A stretch of DNA of 7,422 bases, from assembly GCA_013290035.1 (NCBI GenBank), contig JABCYT010000150.1, positions 1-7,422 of the forward strand, written 5' to 3'. The position numbers were made by a program, and so were the translations under genes. Positions 1 to 5,221 of this stretch are shown piece after piece. The notes under the pieces were generated by a model, which made no database searches, was not told the origin of the DNA, and worked only from the letters and a program-made list of their open reading frames with translations. Numbering within the stretch: position 1 is the first letter of the stretch; the number at the start of each line of letters is the position of its first letter. This DNA comes from Alphaproteobacteria bacterium. GTDB lineage: Bacteria > Pseudomonadota > Alphaproteobacteria > Reyranellales > Reyranellaceae.

Positions 1-754
1 CATCAACGATCTGGTGACCGTGCTGGCGCTCGGCTTCATTTTTGCGCCGTTCAGCGGACGGACGGCGATCTTCGCCGGCGGCGCCATCGCTGTCTTTGCC
101 GTCCTGCCTTGGCTGACGCCGCGCTTCTTTCGCCTCTACGGCAACCGGCCTTCCGAACAGGAGGCGAAGTTCCTGCTGCTTTGCCTGTTTGGCCTGGGCG
201 CGCTGGCGAGCTGGGCTGACAGCGAGGCGGTGCTACCGGCCTACATCGTCGGCATGGTGCTGGCCGGCACCGTGGGCAAGGATCACGCGCTGGTGCGGCG
301 GCTGCGCACGCTCACGTTCGGCTTTCTGACTCCCTTCTACTTCATCCGCGCCGGCTCGTTCATCTCGGTGCCGGCGCTGCTTGCCGCGCCAGTCGCCTTC
401 CTGGTCATGCTCGGCACCAAGATGCTGACCAAGTTCATCGGCGTCTATCCGGTGACACGGCGCTACCGCTCGCCACGGCGCGAGTCGATTTACACCACGC
501 TGCTGATGTCGACCGGACTCACCTTCGGCACGATTTCGGCCCTGTTCGGGCTCTCGCACGGCATCATCGACCAGAGCCAGTATTCGATCCTGGTGGCGGC
601 GGTGATCGGCAGCGCGGTCGTGCCGACATTGATCGCCAACGCCTTCTACCTGCCGCATCATCTCCTCCCGGAGACCGCGGAGGGCGAAGCCGCGCCCCAG
701 CCGGTTGCGGTCCGAGACGGAACGGTTAGTGAATTGGGGAGACGGACGCCATGA
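1..754 (+). CDS. CPA2-type cation:proton antiporter, C-terminal part (5' end outside window)
   Basis: Integral membrane Na+(K+)/H+ exchanger of the monovalent cation:proton antiporter-2 family. The reading frame is open from base 2, so the gene starts upstream; a GTG at 14 is an internal valine. About 250 residues are visible. They are mostly hydrophobic segments separated by short charged loops, with family-typical stretches: INDLVTVLALG at the very start, then VLPAYIVGMVLAG, FLTPFYFIRAGSF and LTFGTISALFGLSHG. The opening Asn-Asp probably corresponds to the ion-binding acidic pair of the transport helix (inference). A hydrophilic tail of about 30 residues follows the last helix. The stop at 752-754 overlaps the ATG of a 17-codon frame, and crcB1 follows 80 bases on. 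Proton antiporters are known from other bacteria as fluoride-responsive genes, so a role in the same stress response is plausible. The exported ion cannot be told from the sequence. Confidence 0.9.
   Translation, partial: INDLVTVLALGFIFAPFSGRTAIFAGGAIAVFAVLPWLTPRFFRLYGNRPSEQEAKFLLLCLFGLGALASWADSEAVLPAYIVGMVLAGTVGKDHALVRRLRTLTFGFLTPFYFIRAGSFISVPALLAAPVAFLVMLGTKMLTKFIGVYPVTRRYRSPRRESIYTTLLMSTGLTFGTISALFGLSHGIIDQSQYSILVAAVIGSAVVPTLIANAFYLPHHLLPETAEGEAAPQPVAVRDGTVSELGRRTP
736..741 (+). promoter_or_regulatory. Shine-Dalgarno sequence before a 17-codon frame
   Basis: GGGGAG lies 9 bases before ATG 751, inside the last codons of the antiporter gene. It is the stronger of the two ribosome-binding-like sites between the antiporter and crcB1. 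The other is GGGAAG at 822-827, 7 bases before the crcB1 ATG. Confidence 0.4.
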
Positions 755-804
755 TGACGGCAATCGGCTTGGACAGACCGGCCGCAAGCCAGGCACCCAG
801 ATGA
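751..804 (+). CDS. possible 17-codon leader ORF, overlapping the antiporter stop
   Basis: The frame starts at ATG 751, inside an ATGA overlap with the antiporter stop at 752-754, and ends at TGA 802-804. A GGGGAG Shine-Dalgarno sequence precedes it. The peptide begins MMTAIGLDRPAASQAPR and matches no family I recognise. The frame is the same as that of crcB1. The ten codons between the TGA and the crcB1 ATG at 835 contain no further stop, so only this one TGA separates the two. It could be a coupling or leader ORF that carries ribosomes from the antiporter to crcB1, a remnant of a longer crcB N-terminus, or chance. Too short for statistics; low confidence. Confidence 0.25.
   Translation: MMTAIGLDRPAASQAPR
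766..790 (+). repeat. 6-bp inverted repeat in the antiporter-crcB1 spacer
   Basis: GGCTTG (766-771) and CAAGCC (785-790) are perfect complements around a 13-base loop. No run of T follows, so this is not a standard rho-independent terminator. It may fold in the mRNA between the antiporter and crcB1, or be chance in GC-rich DNA. The 80-base spacer (755-834) otherwise holds only the 17-codon frame and the crcB1 ribosome-binding site. Confidence 0.25.
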
Positions 805-834
805 GCCGCAGGACATAGGACGGGAAGCTGCCGG

Positions 835-1248
835 ATGCAGGTATCGGAATTGTTGATGGGATGCGTGCTTGTCGCGCTTGGTGCGACCGTCGGCACGCCG
901 GCGCGCTTCTTCGTATCGGGCGTCATAGCGCGGCGGTTCGGCGAGACCTTTCCGTGGGGCACCCTGGTGGTCAATGTCAGCGGTTGCCTGATCATGGGTG
1001 GGGTCGCCGCCTTCGCCAAGGCGCACGACCTGTCGGCTGGGTCGGCAGCCTGGCTGCTGGCCGCGACGGGCTTTCTCGGCAGCTATACGACGGTCTCGTC
1101 CTTCGCTCTTCAGACCCGCGCCCTGGTGAGCGACGGCGAGCATCGGCCGGCCATCGGCTATATCCTTCTCTCCCTTGTGCTCTGCCTGGCGGCCGTCGGC
1201 GGCGGCTTCGCCGCCGGTCACCTCGCCTTTGCCGGAAGCGGCTGGTGA
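835..1248 (+). CDS. crcB: CrcB/FluC fluoride channel, subunit 1
   Basis: Small membrane protein of the CrcB/FluC family, 137 aa (family about 125-130), which lets fluoride leave the cytoplasm passively. Channels are antiparallel dimers of four-helix subunits. Visible family motifs are GATVGTPARFF (16-26), PWGTLVVNVSG (40-50) with pore Asn47, and GFLGSYTTVSSF (79-90) with the Thr-Thr of the central Na+ site. The pore Phe box, usually TTFSxF, reads TTVSSF: the first Phe is Val87 and the second is Phe90. Arg residues cluster in loop 1 (R24, R33, R34) and loop 3 (R95, R104), while the N-terminus has none. By the positive-inside rule this predicts an N-out orientation. The start at ATG 835 is chosen for GGGAAG at 822-827 and family length. 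It overlaps crcB2 by GTGA (1245-1248), implying co-translation and a heterodimer. Confidence 0.93.
   Translation: MQVSELLMGCVLVALGATVGTPARFFVSGVIARRFGETFPWGTLVVNVSGCLIMGGVAAFAKAHDLSAGSAAWLLAATGFLGSYTTVSSFALQTRALVSDGEHRPAIGYILLSLVLCLAAVGGGFAAGHLAFAGSGW
1234..1238 (+). promoter_or_regulatory. Shine-Dalgarno sequence supporting a GTG start for crcB2
   Basis: GGAAG ends 6 bases before GTG 1245, within the end of crcB1. The in-frame ATG at 1329 has no comparable site in front of it. This favours the upstream GTG, which overlaps the crcB1 stop as GTGA. Confidence 0.5.
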
Positions 1249-1718
1249 GCGCCGGCGATCCCGCCGCGTCGGGGGAGGATGCCGCCGGGCAACGGCGACG
1301 CCGGCAGGCGTTGGTCGACGCCGCCGCGATGTACGGCTTTGTCACGGCGGGCGGCGTGATTGGCAGCCTGTTGCGCTGGGCGGTGGCGCTGATGCTGCCG
1401 GTGGCAGACGGCGGGCTGCCTTGGGCGACGTTCTTCGCCAATGCCACGGGATGCTTCGCGATCGGCTTCTACGCGACCCTGACCGGCCCGGACGGACGGC
1501 TGTTCGTCGGACCGCGCATGCGCCAGTTCTTCACGATCGGCATCTGCGGCGGCTACACCACCTTTTCGAGCTTCAGTCTCGAGACGTTCCGCTTCGTCCT
1601 GTCGGGCGACGTGCGCTCGGCCGCGCTCTATCTTGCGATCTCGCTCGCAAGCTGGCTCGTCGCGGTCTGGCTAGGCGATATGCTGGCGTTCCGACTCAAC
1701 AACATGAGGGGGATTTAA
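1245..1718 (+). CDS. crcB: CrcB/FluC fluoride channel, subunit 2
   Basis: Second CrcB/FluC subunit, 157 aa from GTG 1245, or 129 aa from the in-frame ATG 1329. The GTG is preferred because it overlaps the crcB1 stop and has GGAAG 6 bases upstream; ATG 1329 would give the usual family length. The longer form adds a 28-residue polar N-terminus with four consecutive Arg (17-20). Motifs (long numbering): GGVIGSLLRW (36-45), PWATFFANATG (59-69) with pore Asn66, and GICGGYTTFSSF (99-110) with both box phenylalanines, F107 and F110. Positive charge lies in the N-terminus, loop 2 (R85, R91, R93) and C-tail, with some in loop 3, predicting mainly N-in/C-in, opposite to subunit 1. The pair probably forms an antiparallel heterodimer. 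The DUF190 gene starts 2 bases after its stop, so the three genes are surely one operon. Confidence 0.9.
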   Translation: MSAGDPAASGEDAAGQRRRRQALVDAAAMYGFVTAGGVIGSLLRWAVALMLPVADGGLPWATFFANATGCFAIGFYATLTGPDGRLFVGPRMRQFFTIGICGGYTTFSSFSLETFRFVLSGDVRSAALYLAISLASWLVAVWLGDMLAFRLNNMRGI

Positions 1719-1720
1719 TC

Positions 1721-2062
1721 ATGGAGCTTCCGAAGCAGGCGCAGCTCTTGCGCATCTTCATCGGCGAAGCCCAGCGGCACGACGGCAAGCCGCTCTACGA
1801 GGCGATCGTGCTCAAGGCCCGCGAACTGCACCTGGCCGGCGCCACGGTGCTGCGCGGCGGCCTTGGCTATGGCCATTCGAGCCATCTGCAGACCACCAAG
1901 ATCCTGCGGCTGTCCGACGACCTGCCCCTGGTGGTCGAAATCGTCGACAGCGAGGAGAAGATCAAAGCCTTCCTGCCCGTCCTCGACGGCATGATGGCCA
2001 GCGGCCTGGTCACGCTGGAAAACATCCAGGTGCTGCAGTACGGCGCCGCGCCGACGATATAG
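1721..2062 (+). CDS. DUF190 family protein (PII-like fold), linked to CrcB
   Basis: Soluble 113-aa protein of the DUF190 family (COG1993), whose fold resembles PII signalling proteins. Hallmarks are LRIFIGEAQRHDGKPLYEAI (10-29), the glycine-rich stretch LAGATVLRGGLGYG (38-51), SDDLPLVVEIVD (65-76), and KIKAFLPVLDGMM (80-92) followed by GLVTLENIQV. It starts at ATG 1721 with GAGGGGG (1706-1712) 8 bases upstream, only 2 bases after the crcB2 stop. DUF190 genes are often found beside crcB pairs. The function is not established; a nucleotide- or ion-responsive regulator of the channel or the upstream antiporter is an inference from fold and context. The length is normal and I see nothing broken. 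Confidence 0.9.
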   Translation: MELPKQAQLLRIFIGEAQRHDGKPLYEAIVLKARELHLAGATVLRGGLGYGHSSHLQTTKILRLSDDLPLVVEIVDSEEKIKAFLPVLDGMMASGLVTLENIQVLQYGAAPTI

Positions 2063-2074
2063 GGACCTCAAGGG

Positions 2075-2094
2075 GCGTCGTTCGCGATCGACGC
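2075..2094 (+). repeat. perfect 6-bp inverted repeat in the spacer after the DUF190 gene
   Basis: GCGTCG (2075-2080) and CGACGC (2089-2094) flank an 8-base loop that contains the palindrome TCGCGA (2082-2087). The whole lies in the 54-base spacer before the nucleotidase gene. There is no T-run, so it is at best an atypical terminator. A dyad operator or RNA hairpin insulating the two transcription units is the alternative. Confidence 0.35.
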
Positions 2095-2116
2095 GCATGT
2101 CCAAAGGGGAGAATCG

Positions 2117-3643
2117 ATGTCCAGCACGATGGGTCGCCGGATCTTCCGGCAGGCCGCTGTCGCCCTCCTCATCGTCCTCGTCCTGCCCATCGCCGCGCTG
2201 GGCCAGACGACGCGGCTCACCTTCCTGCACACCAACGACACCTACGAGATCACAGCGACGCGCGGCTGGGGCGGTTTCGCCCAGCTCATGACCGTGCTCA
2301 AGGAGCAGCGTGCGGCGTCGGCCAATTCGCTCACCACCTTCGGCGGCGACCTGTTGTCGCCTTCGATCATGTCGGGGCTCCAGCGCGGCGCGCAGATGAT
2401 CGAGCTGATGAATGCCGTCGGCACCGATATCGCCGTGCTCGGCAACCACGAATTCGATTTCGGCCCCGACGTGCTGCGCCAGCGCATGGGCGAATCGCGC
2501 TTTCCCTGGCTCGCGACCAACGTCACGCACAACGGCGCTCTTCTCGAGGGGGCGAGCGACACCGTCATCCGCGACCTGGGCGGCGTCAAGGTGGGCTTTT
2601 TCGGCCTGGTCACGCCCGAAACGACGCGCATGTCGAGCCCCGGTCCGGCCATCGCCTTCGGTCCGTACCGGGAAGCCGCGGTGGCCGCGGTGCGCGTGCT
2701 GCGCGACAGGGGCGCCGAAATCGTCGTGGCGCTCACCCATCTCAATTTCGCGGAGGATCGCGAGATTGCCCGAACCGTGCCGGGCATCGCCCTCATTCTC
2801 GGCGGCCACGATCATGATGCCATGACGATGCTCGAAGGCAGCACGCTGATCCTCAAGTCAGGAGCCGACGCCCGCTATCTCGGCGTCGTCGATCTCACCG
2901 TCGCGCGGCGAACCCCACCGTCGGGACCGCCGGCCATCGACGTGACACACGCCTGGCGCATGATCCCGGTGCGCGGCATCGCGCCCGATCCCGAGGTCGC
3001 CGGCCTGGTGAAGCGCCATGCCGACCGGCTCGACGCCGAGCTTTTGGTCGAGATCGGCACCGCGACGCGCCCGCTCGACAGCCGCCGGCTGGTGGTGCGC
3101 GAGGGCGAGGCCGCGATCGGCAATCTGTTCGCCGACGCCATCCGCGATGCCGTCGGCGCCGAAGCGGCCGTGCTGAACGGCGGCGGCATCCGCGGCGACC
3201 GCACCTACGAGGCGGGCACCCGACTCACGCGCCGCGACATCCTGGCCGAGCTGCCGTTCGGCAATTCAACCGTGCTTCTGGAGCTGAAGGGCAGCGACTT
3301 GCTGGAAGCGCTGGAGAACGGCGTCAGCCGGGTCGAAGAGCGGCAGGGCCGCTTCCCCCAGGTCTCCGGCCTGCGTTTTGCCTACGACCCTGCCCGTCCG
3401 CCGATGCATCGCATCGTCGAGGCCAGCGTCGCCGGCCAGCCGCTCGACCCGGCGCGCCTCTATCGCGTGGCGACCATCGATTTCCTGGTCGGCGGCGGCG
3501 ACGGCTACGCCTCCCTGGCGAGAGGTCGCAGTCTGGTCGACGCCAGCGGCGGCCAGCTCACGGCGACCCAGGTCATCGCCTATATCACCGCGCGCAAAAC
3601 CGTGGACAGCACCGTCGAGGGCCGCATCGAGGTGCGTCGCTGA
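2117..3643 (+). CDS. exported 5'-nucleotidase / metallophosphatase, UshA-YfkN type
   Basis: Predicted exported enzyme of 508 aa that hydrolyses phosphate from nucleotides or related esters. A signal peptide is visible: RR at 7-8, hydrophobic stretch 14-27, likely cleavage after ALG (27-29). The N-terminal metallophosphatase domain has NDT (40-42), FGGDLLSP (75-82), GNHEFDFG (109-116), THLN (207-210) and GGHDHD (229-234). These supply Asp41, Asp78, Asn110, His208, His231 and His233 as metal and catalytic residues. The C-terminal 5'-nucleotidase domain has AIGNLFADAIRDA (333-345), NGGGIRG (354-360), LAELPFGNS (376-384) and VGGGDGYA (458-465). Residue 43 is Tyr where UshA has a metal-ligand His, so metal 1 coordination may differ. 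ATG 2117 follows AGGGGAG (2105-2111) at 5 bases; ATG 2129 is a poorer choice. A likely role is phosphate or nucleoside scavenging outside the cytoplasm; the substrate is unknown. Confidence 0.9.
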   Translation: MSSTMGRRIFRQAAVALLIVLVLPIAALGQTTRLTFLHTNDTYEITATRGWGGFAQLMTVLKEQRAASANSLTTFGGDLLSPSIMSGLQRGAQMIELMNAVGTDIAVLGNHEFDFGPDVLRQRMGESRFPWLATNVTHNGALLEGASDTVIRDLGGVKVGFFGLVTPETTRMSSPGPAIAFGPYREAAVAAVRVLRDRGAEIVVALTHLNFAEDREIARTVPGIALILGGHDHDAMTMLEGSTLILKSGADARYLGVVDLTVARRTPPSGPPAIDVTHAWRMIPVRGIAPDPEVAGLVKRHADRLDAELLVEIGTATRPLDSRRLVVREGEAAIGNLFADAIRDAVGAEAAVLNGGGIRGDRTYEAGTRLTRRDILAELPFGNSTVLLELKGSDLLEALENGVSRVEERQGRFPQVSGLRFAYDPARPPMHRIVEASVAGQPLDPARLYRVATIDFLVGGGDGYASLARGRSLVDASGGQLTATQVIAYITARKTVDSTVEGRIEVRR

Positions 3644-3649
3644 GGAAAG

Positions 3650-4444
3650 TCAGTGCTTGAGGTTGGGCATTTCCGGCAGCGGCACGATGCGGATGCCGGC
3701 GGCTTCCAAGCCTTCGCGCACCGCCTTGGAGACGGCGACGGCGGTCGGGCCATCGCCGTGCACGCAGATCGAATCGACCTGGCAGGGAATACGCTTGCCC
3801 GAGGTCGAATAGATCGCCTGCTCGTCGACCATACGCCGGACGTGCGCCACCGCCTGCGCGGCATCCTTGATCATCGAGTTGGCTTCCTTGCGCGGCGTCA
3901 GGAAGCCCGTGTCCGTATAGGTGCGGTCGGCGAACACCTCCTCGGCCACGCGCAGGCCCGCCTTGCGCGCCGCCTTGCCCTGCTCGGTGTTGGCCTGGGC
4001 GAGGAAGATCAGGTCGCGGTCGGCCGCCCTGGTCGCCCGGCAGATCGCCTCCGACATCTCGGGGCTCTCGGCCGACATGTTGGCCATCATGCCGTGCGGC
4101 TTCATGTGCGTGACCTTGGCGCCATGCAGGGCCGCGATCGCCTGCAGCGCGCCGATCTGGTAGGCGATGTTGGCCTCGAGCTCCTTGATCGTGAGGTTGA
4201 TGACGCGCCGCCCGAAGCCCTGCAGGTCGGCGAAGCCGGGATGGGCGCCGATCGAGACGCCGTTCACCTGGCAGAGTTTCACCGTGTCGACCATCACCGT
4301 GGGATCGCTGGCGTGGAAGCCGCAGGCCACGTTGGCCGACTTCACGATCTTCAGGACCTCGGCGTCGTTGCCCATCACCCAGGGGCCGAAGCTCTCGCCA
4401 AGGTCGGAGTTGATATTGACGAATCCAGCGTTGGTGGCTGCCAT
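3650..4444 (-). CDS. pxpA: 5-oxoprolinase subunit A (LamB/YcsF family)
   Basis: Subunit A of the prokaryotic ATP-dependent 5-oxoprolinase, which with PxpB and PxpC opens 5-oxoproline (pyroglutamate) to glutamate. It is a cytoplasmic protein of 264 aa, normal for the family. Motifs are NSDLGESFG (12-20), SANVACGFHASDP (36-48), GAHPGFADLQGFGRR (66-80), KPHGMMAN (115-122), FADRTYTDTGFLTPR (171-185) and CVHGDGP (227-233). Two positions differ from E. coli PxpA: GFHAGD reads GFHASD and KPHGMLYN reads KPHGMMAN. The ATG has a strong GAGGGAG (complement of 4452-4458) 7 bases upstream. The gene is separated from pxpBC, being transcribed divergently 39 bases from the pxpB start, whereas E. coli has all three genes in one direction. 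Its stop lies 6 bases from the convergent nucleotidase stop, with no room for a terminator between them. Confidence 0.93.
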   Translation of the reverse strand: MAATNAGFVNINSDLGESFGPWVMGNDAEVLKIVKSANVACGFHASDPTVMVDTVKLCQVNGVSIGAHPGFADLQGFGRRVINLTIKELEANIAYQIGALQAIAALHGAKVTHMKPHGMMANMSAESPEMSEAICRATRAADRDLIFLAQANTEQGKAARKAGLRVAEEVFADRTYTDTGFLTPRKEANSMIKDAAQAVAHVRRMVDEQAIYSTSGKRIPCQVDSICVHGDGPTAVAVSKAVREGLEAAGIRIVPLPEMPNLKH

Positions 4445-4447
4445 TTT

Positions 4448-4476
4448 TAGACTCCCTCAAACGAAGCGGCTATCCT
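4448..4476 (+). promoter_or_regulatory. candidate pxpBC promoter for a leaderless transcript
   Basis: TAGACT (4448-4453) and TATCCT (4471-4476) are separated by exactly 17 bases. Each matches 4 of 6 bases of the sigma-70 -35 and -10 consensus. A start 7-8 bases after the -10 element would fall at the pxpB GTG (4484). That would give a leaderless mRNA, in keeping with the absence of a Shine-Dalgarno sequence before pxpB. The spacer contains the pxpA ribosome-binding site on the other strand. A minus-strand -10-like TAGGAT (complement of 4472-4477) overlaps it, without a matching -35. Pattern by eye only. Confidence 0.25.
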
Positions 4477-4483
4477 AGCAGAC

Positions 4484-5221
4484 GTGAGCGTCCGATACCT
4501 GTCTTGCGGCGATACTGCCTTTACCGTCGAGTTCGGCAACGAAATCTCGCCCGAGATTAACGGCAAGGTGATGGCGCTGCACGCCGAGATCGGCCGCGCC
4601 AAGGCCATCGGCCGCCTGCCAGGAGTAGTCGAGACCGTGCCCACCATGCGCTCGCTGATGGTGAGCTATGACCCCCTGGCAACGTCGCGCAGCAAGCTCG
4701 AACCCGAGATCGAGGCGCTGATCGCCCGCGGCCTGCCGACCGGCATGGCCATGCGCCGGGTGTCGATCCCCTGCTGCTACGACGATCCCGAATTCGCGCC
4801 CGACCTCGCCGAGGTGGCCAAGCGCACGAAGAAGACGACGGAACAGGTGATCGCGGGCCACCTCGCCTCGCCGTTCAAGGTCTATGTGCTGGGCTTCATG
4901 CCGGGCCTCGCCTATGTCGCCGGGCTCGAGCCGTCGCTGTATCTGCCGCGGCGCTCCCAGCCGCGCGTGCGCGTACCGCGCTCGTCGGTGGCGATCGCCA
5001 TGGACATGACGACCATCTATCCGTTCGAAAGCCCGGGCGGCTGGCATCTGATCGGCCGCACGCCACTCTGGATGTTCGATCAGCGCCGCGAGCAGCCGGT
5101 CTTCCTGGCGCCGGGCGATTCGCTCAGCTTCCAGCGCATCGACCGCAAGAGCTTCGACCGCATCGCCCGCGATGTCGAAAGCGGCACCTTCGACTGGGCG
5201 AAGCTGGTGCAAAGCGCATGA
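4484..5221 (+). CDS. pxpB: 5-oxoprolinase subunit B (KipI-like, PxpB)
   Basis: Subunit B of 5-oxoprolinase, 245 aa (E. coli about 218, B. subtilis KipI about 240). It forms a complex with PxpC that acts on lactam activation together with PxpA. Visible blocks are YLSCGDTAFTVEFG (5-18), VVETVPTMRSLMVSYDP (48-64), KVYVLGFMPGLAYVAGL (132-148), PRVRVPRSS (160-168) and YPFESPGGWHLIGRTPLWMF (179-198). The stretch that in E. coli reads VPAGPVGIGGPQTGVYP is here VPRSSVAIAMDMTTIYP (164-180), so several loop glycines are lost. GTG 4484 is the only start codon between the previous in-frame stop (4448-4450) and the first conserved block. No Shine-Dalgarno sequence precedes it, which suggests leaderless translation. 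The stop overlaps the pxpC start as ATGA (5218-5221), so the two are translationally coupled. Confidence 0.92.
   Translation: MSVRYLSCGDTAFTVEFGNEISPEINGKVMALHAEIGRAKAIGRLPGVVETVPTMRSLMVSYDPLATSRSKLEPEIEALIARGLPTGMAMRRVSIPCCYDDPEFAPDLAEVAKRTKKTTEQVIAGHLASPFKVYVLGFMPGLAYVAGLEPSLYLPRRSQPRVRVPRSSVAIAMDMTTIYPFESPGGWHLIGRTPLWMFDQRREQPVFLAPGDSLSFQRIDRKSFDRIARDVESGTFDWAKLVQSA

Noticed and set aside
14..16. GTG 14 as the true start of the antiporter
   Set aside because: The frame is open to the window edge and the residues before it (INDLVT) match the family interior, so the gene begins upstream.
755..834. Fluoride riboswitch before crcB1
   Set aside because: Fluoride is a natural expectation here, but I could not find the conserved GG-N-GATG opening with its pseudoknot partner. 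Only a vague ATGAGCC resemblance (801-807) is present. If a riboswitch exists it more likely lies before the antiporter, outside the window.
861..1244. Single long crcB-containing frame from ATG 861 to 1718
   Set aside because: Before 1245 this frame is the +2 shadow of crcB1, Arg-rich and without membrane segments. Only the part from GTG 1245 onward is CrcB-like.
1715..2815. 366-codon minus-strand open frame across the DUF190 and nucleotidase genes
   Set aside because: It covers two well-recognised + strand genes and the spacer between them, and its product is low-complexity and charged. It is a shadow.
3644..3649. Bidirectional terminator between the nucleotidase gene and pxpA
   Set aside because: Only 6 bases separate the stops and no GC-rich stem with a T-run is visible in or around the gap.
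3653..4450. 265-codon open frame on the + strand opposite pxpA
   Set aside because: It mirrors pxpA almost base for base, its product is rich in Arg, Gly and His with no recognisable motif, and the minus frame matches the LamB/YcsF family throughout. Long antisense frames are expected in GC-rich genes.
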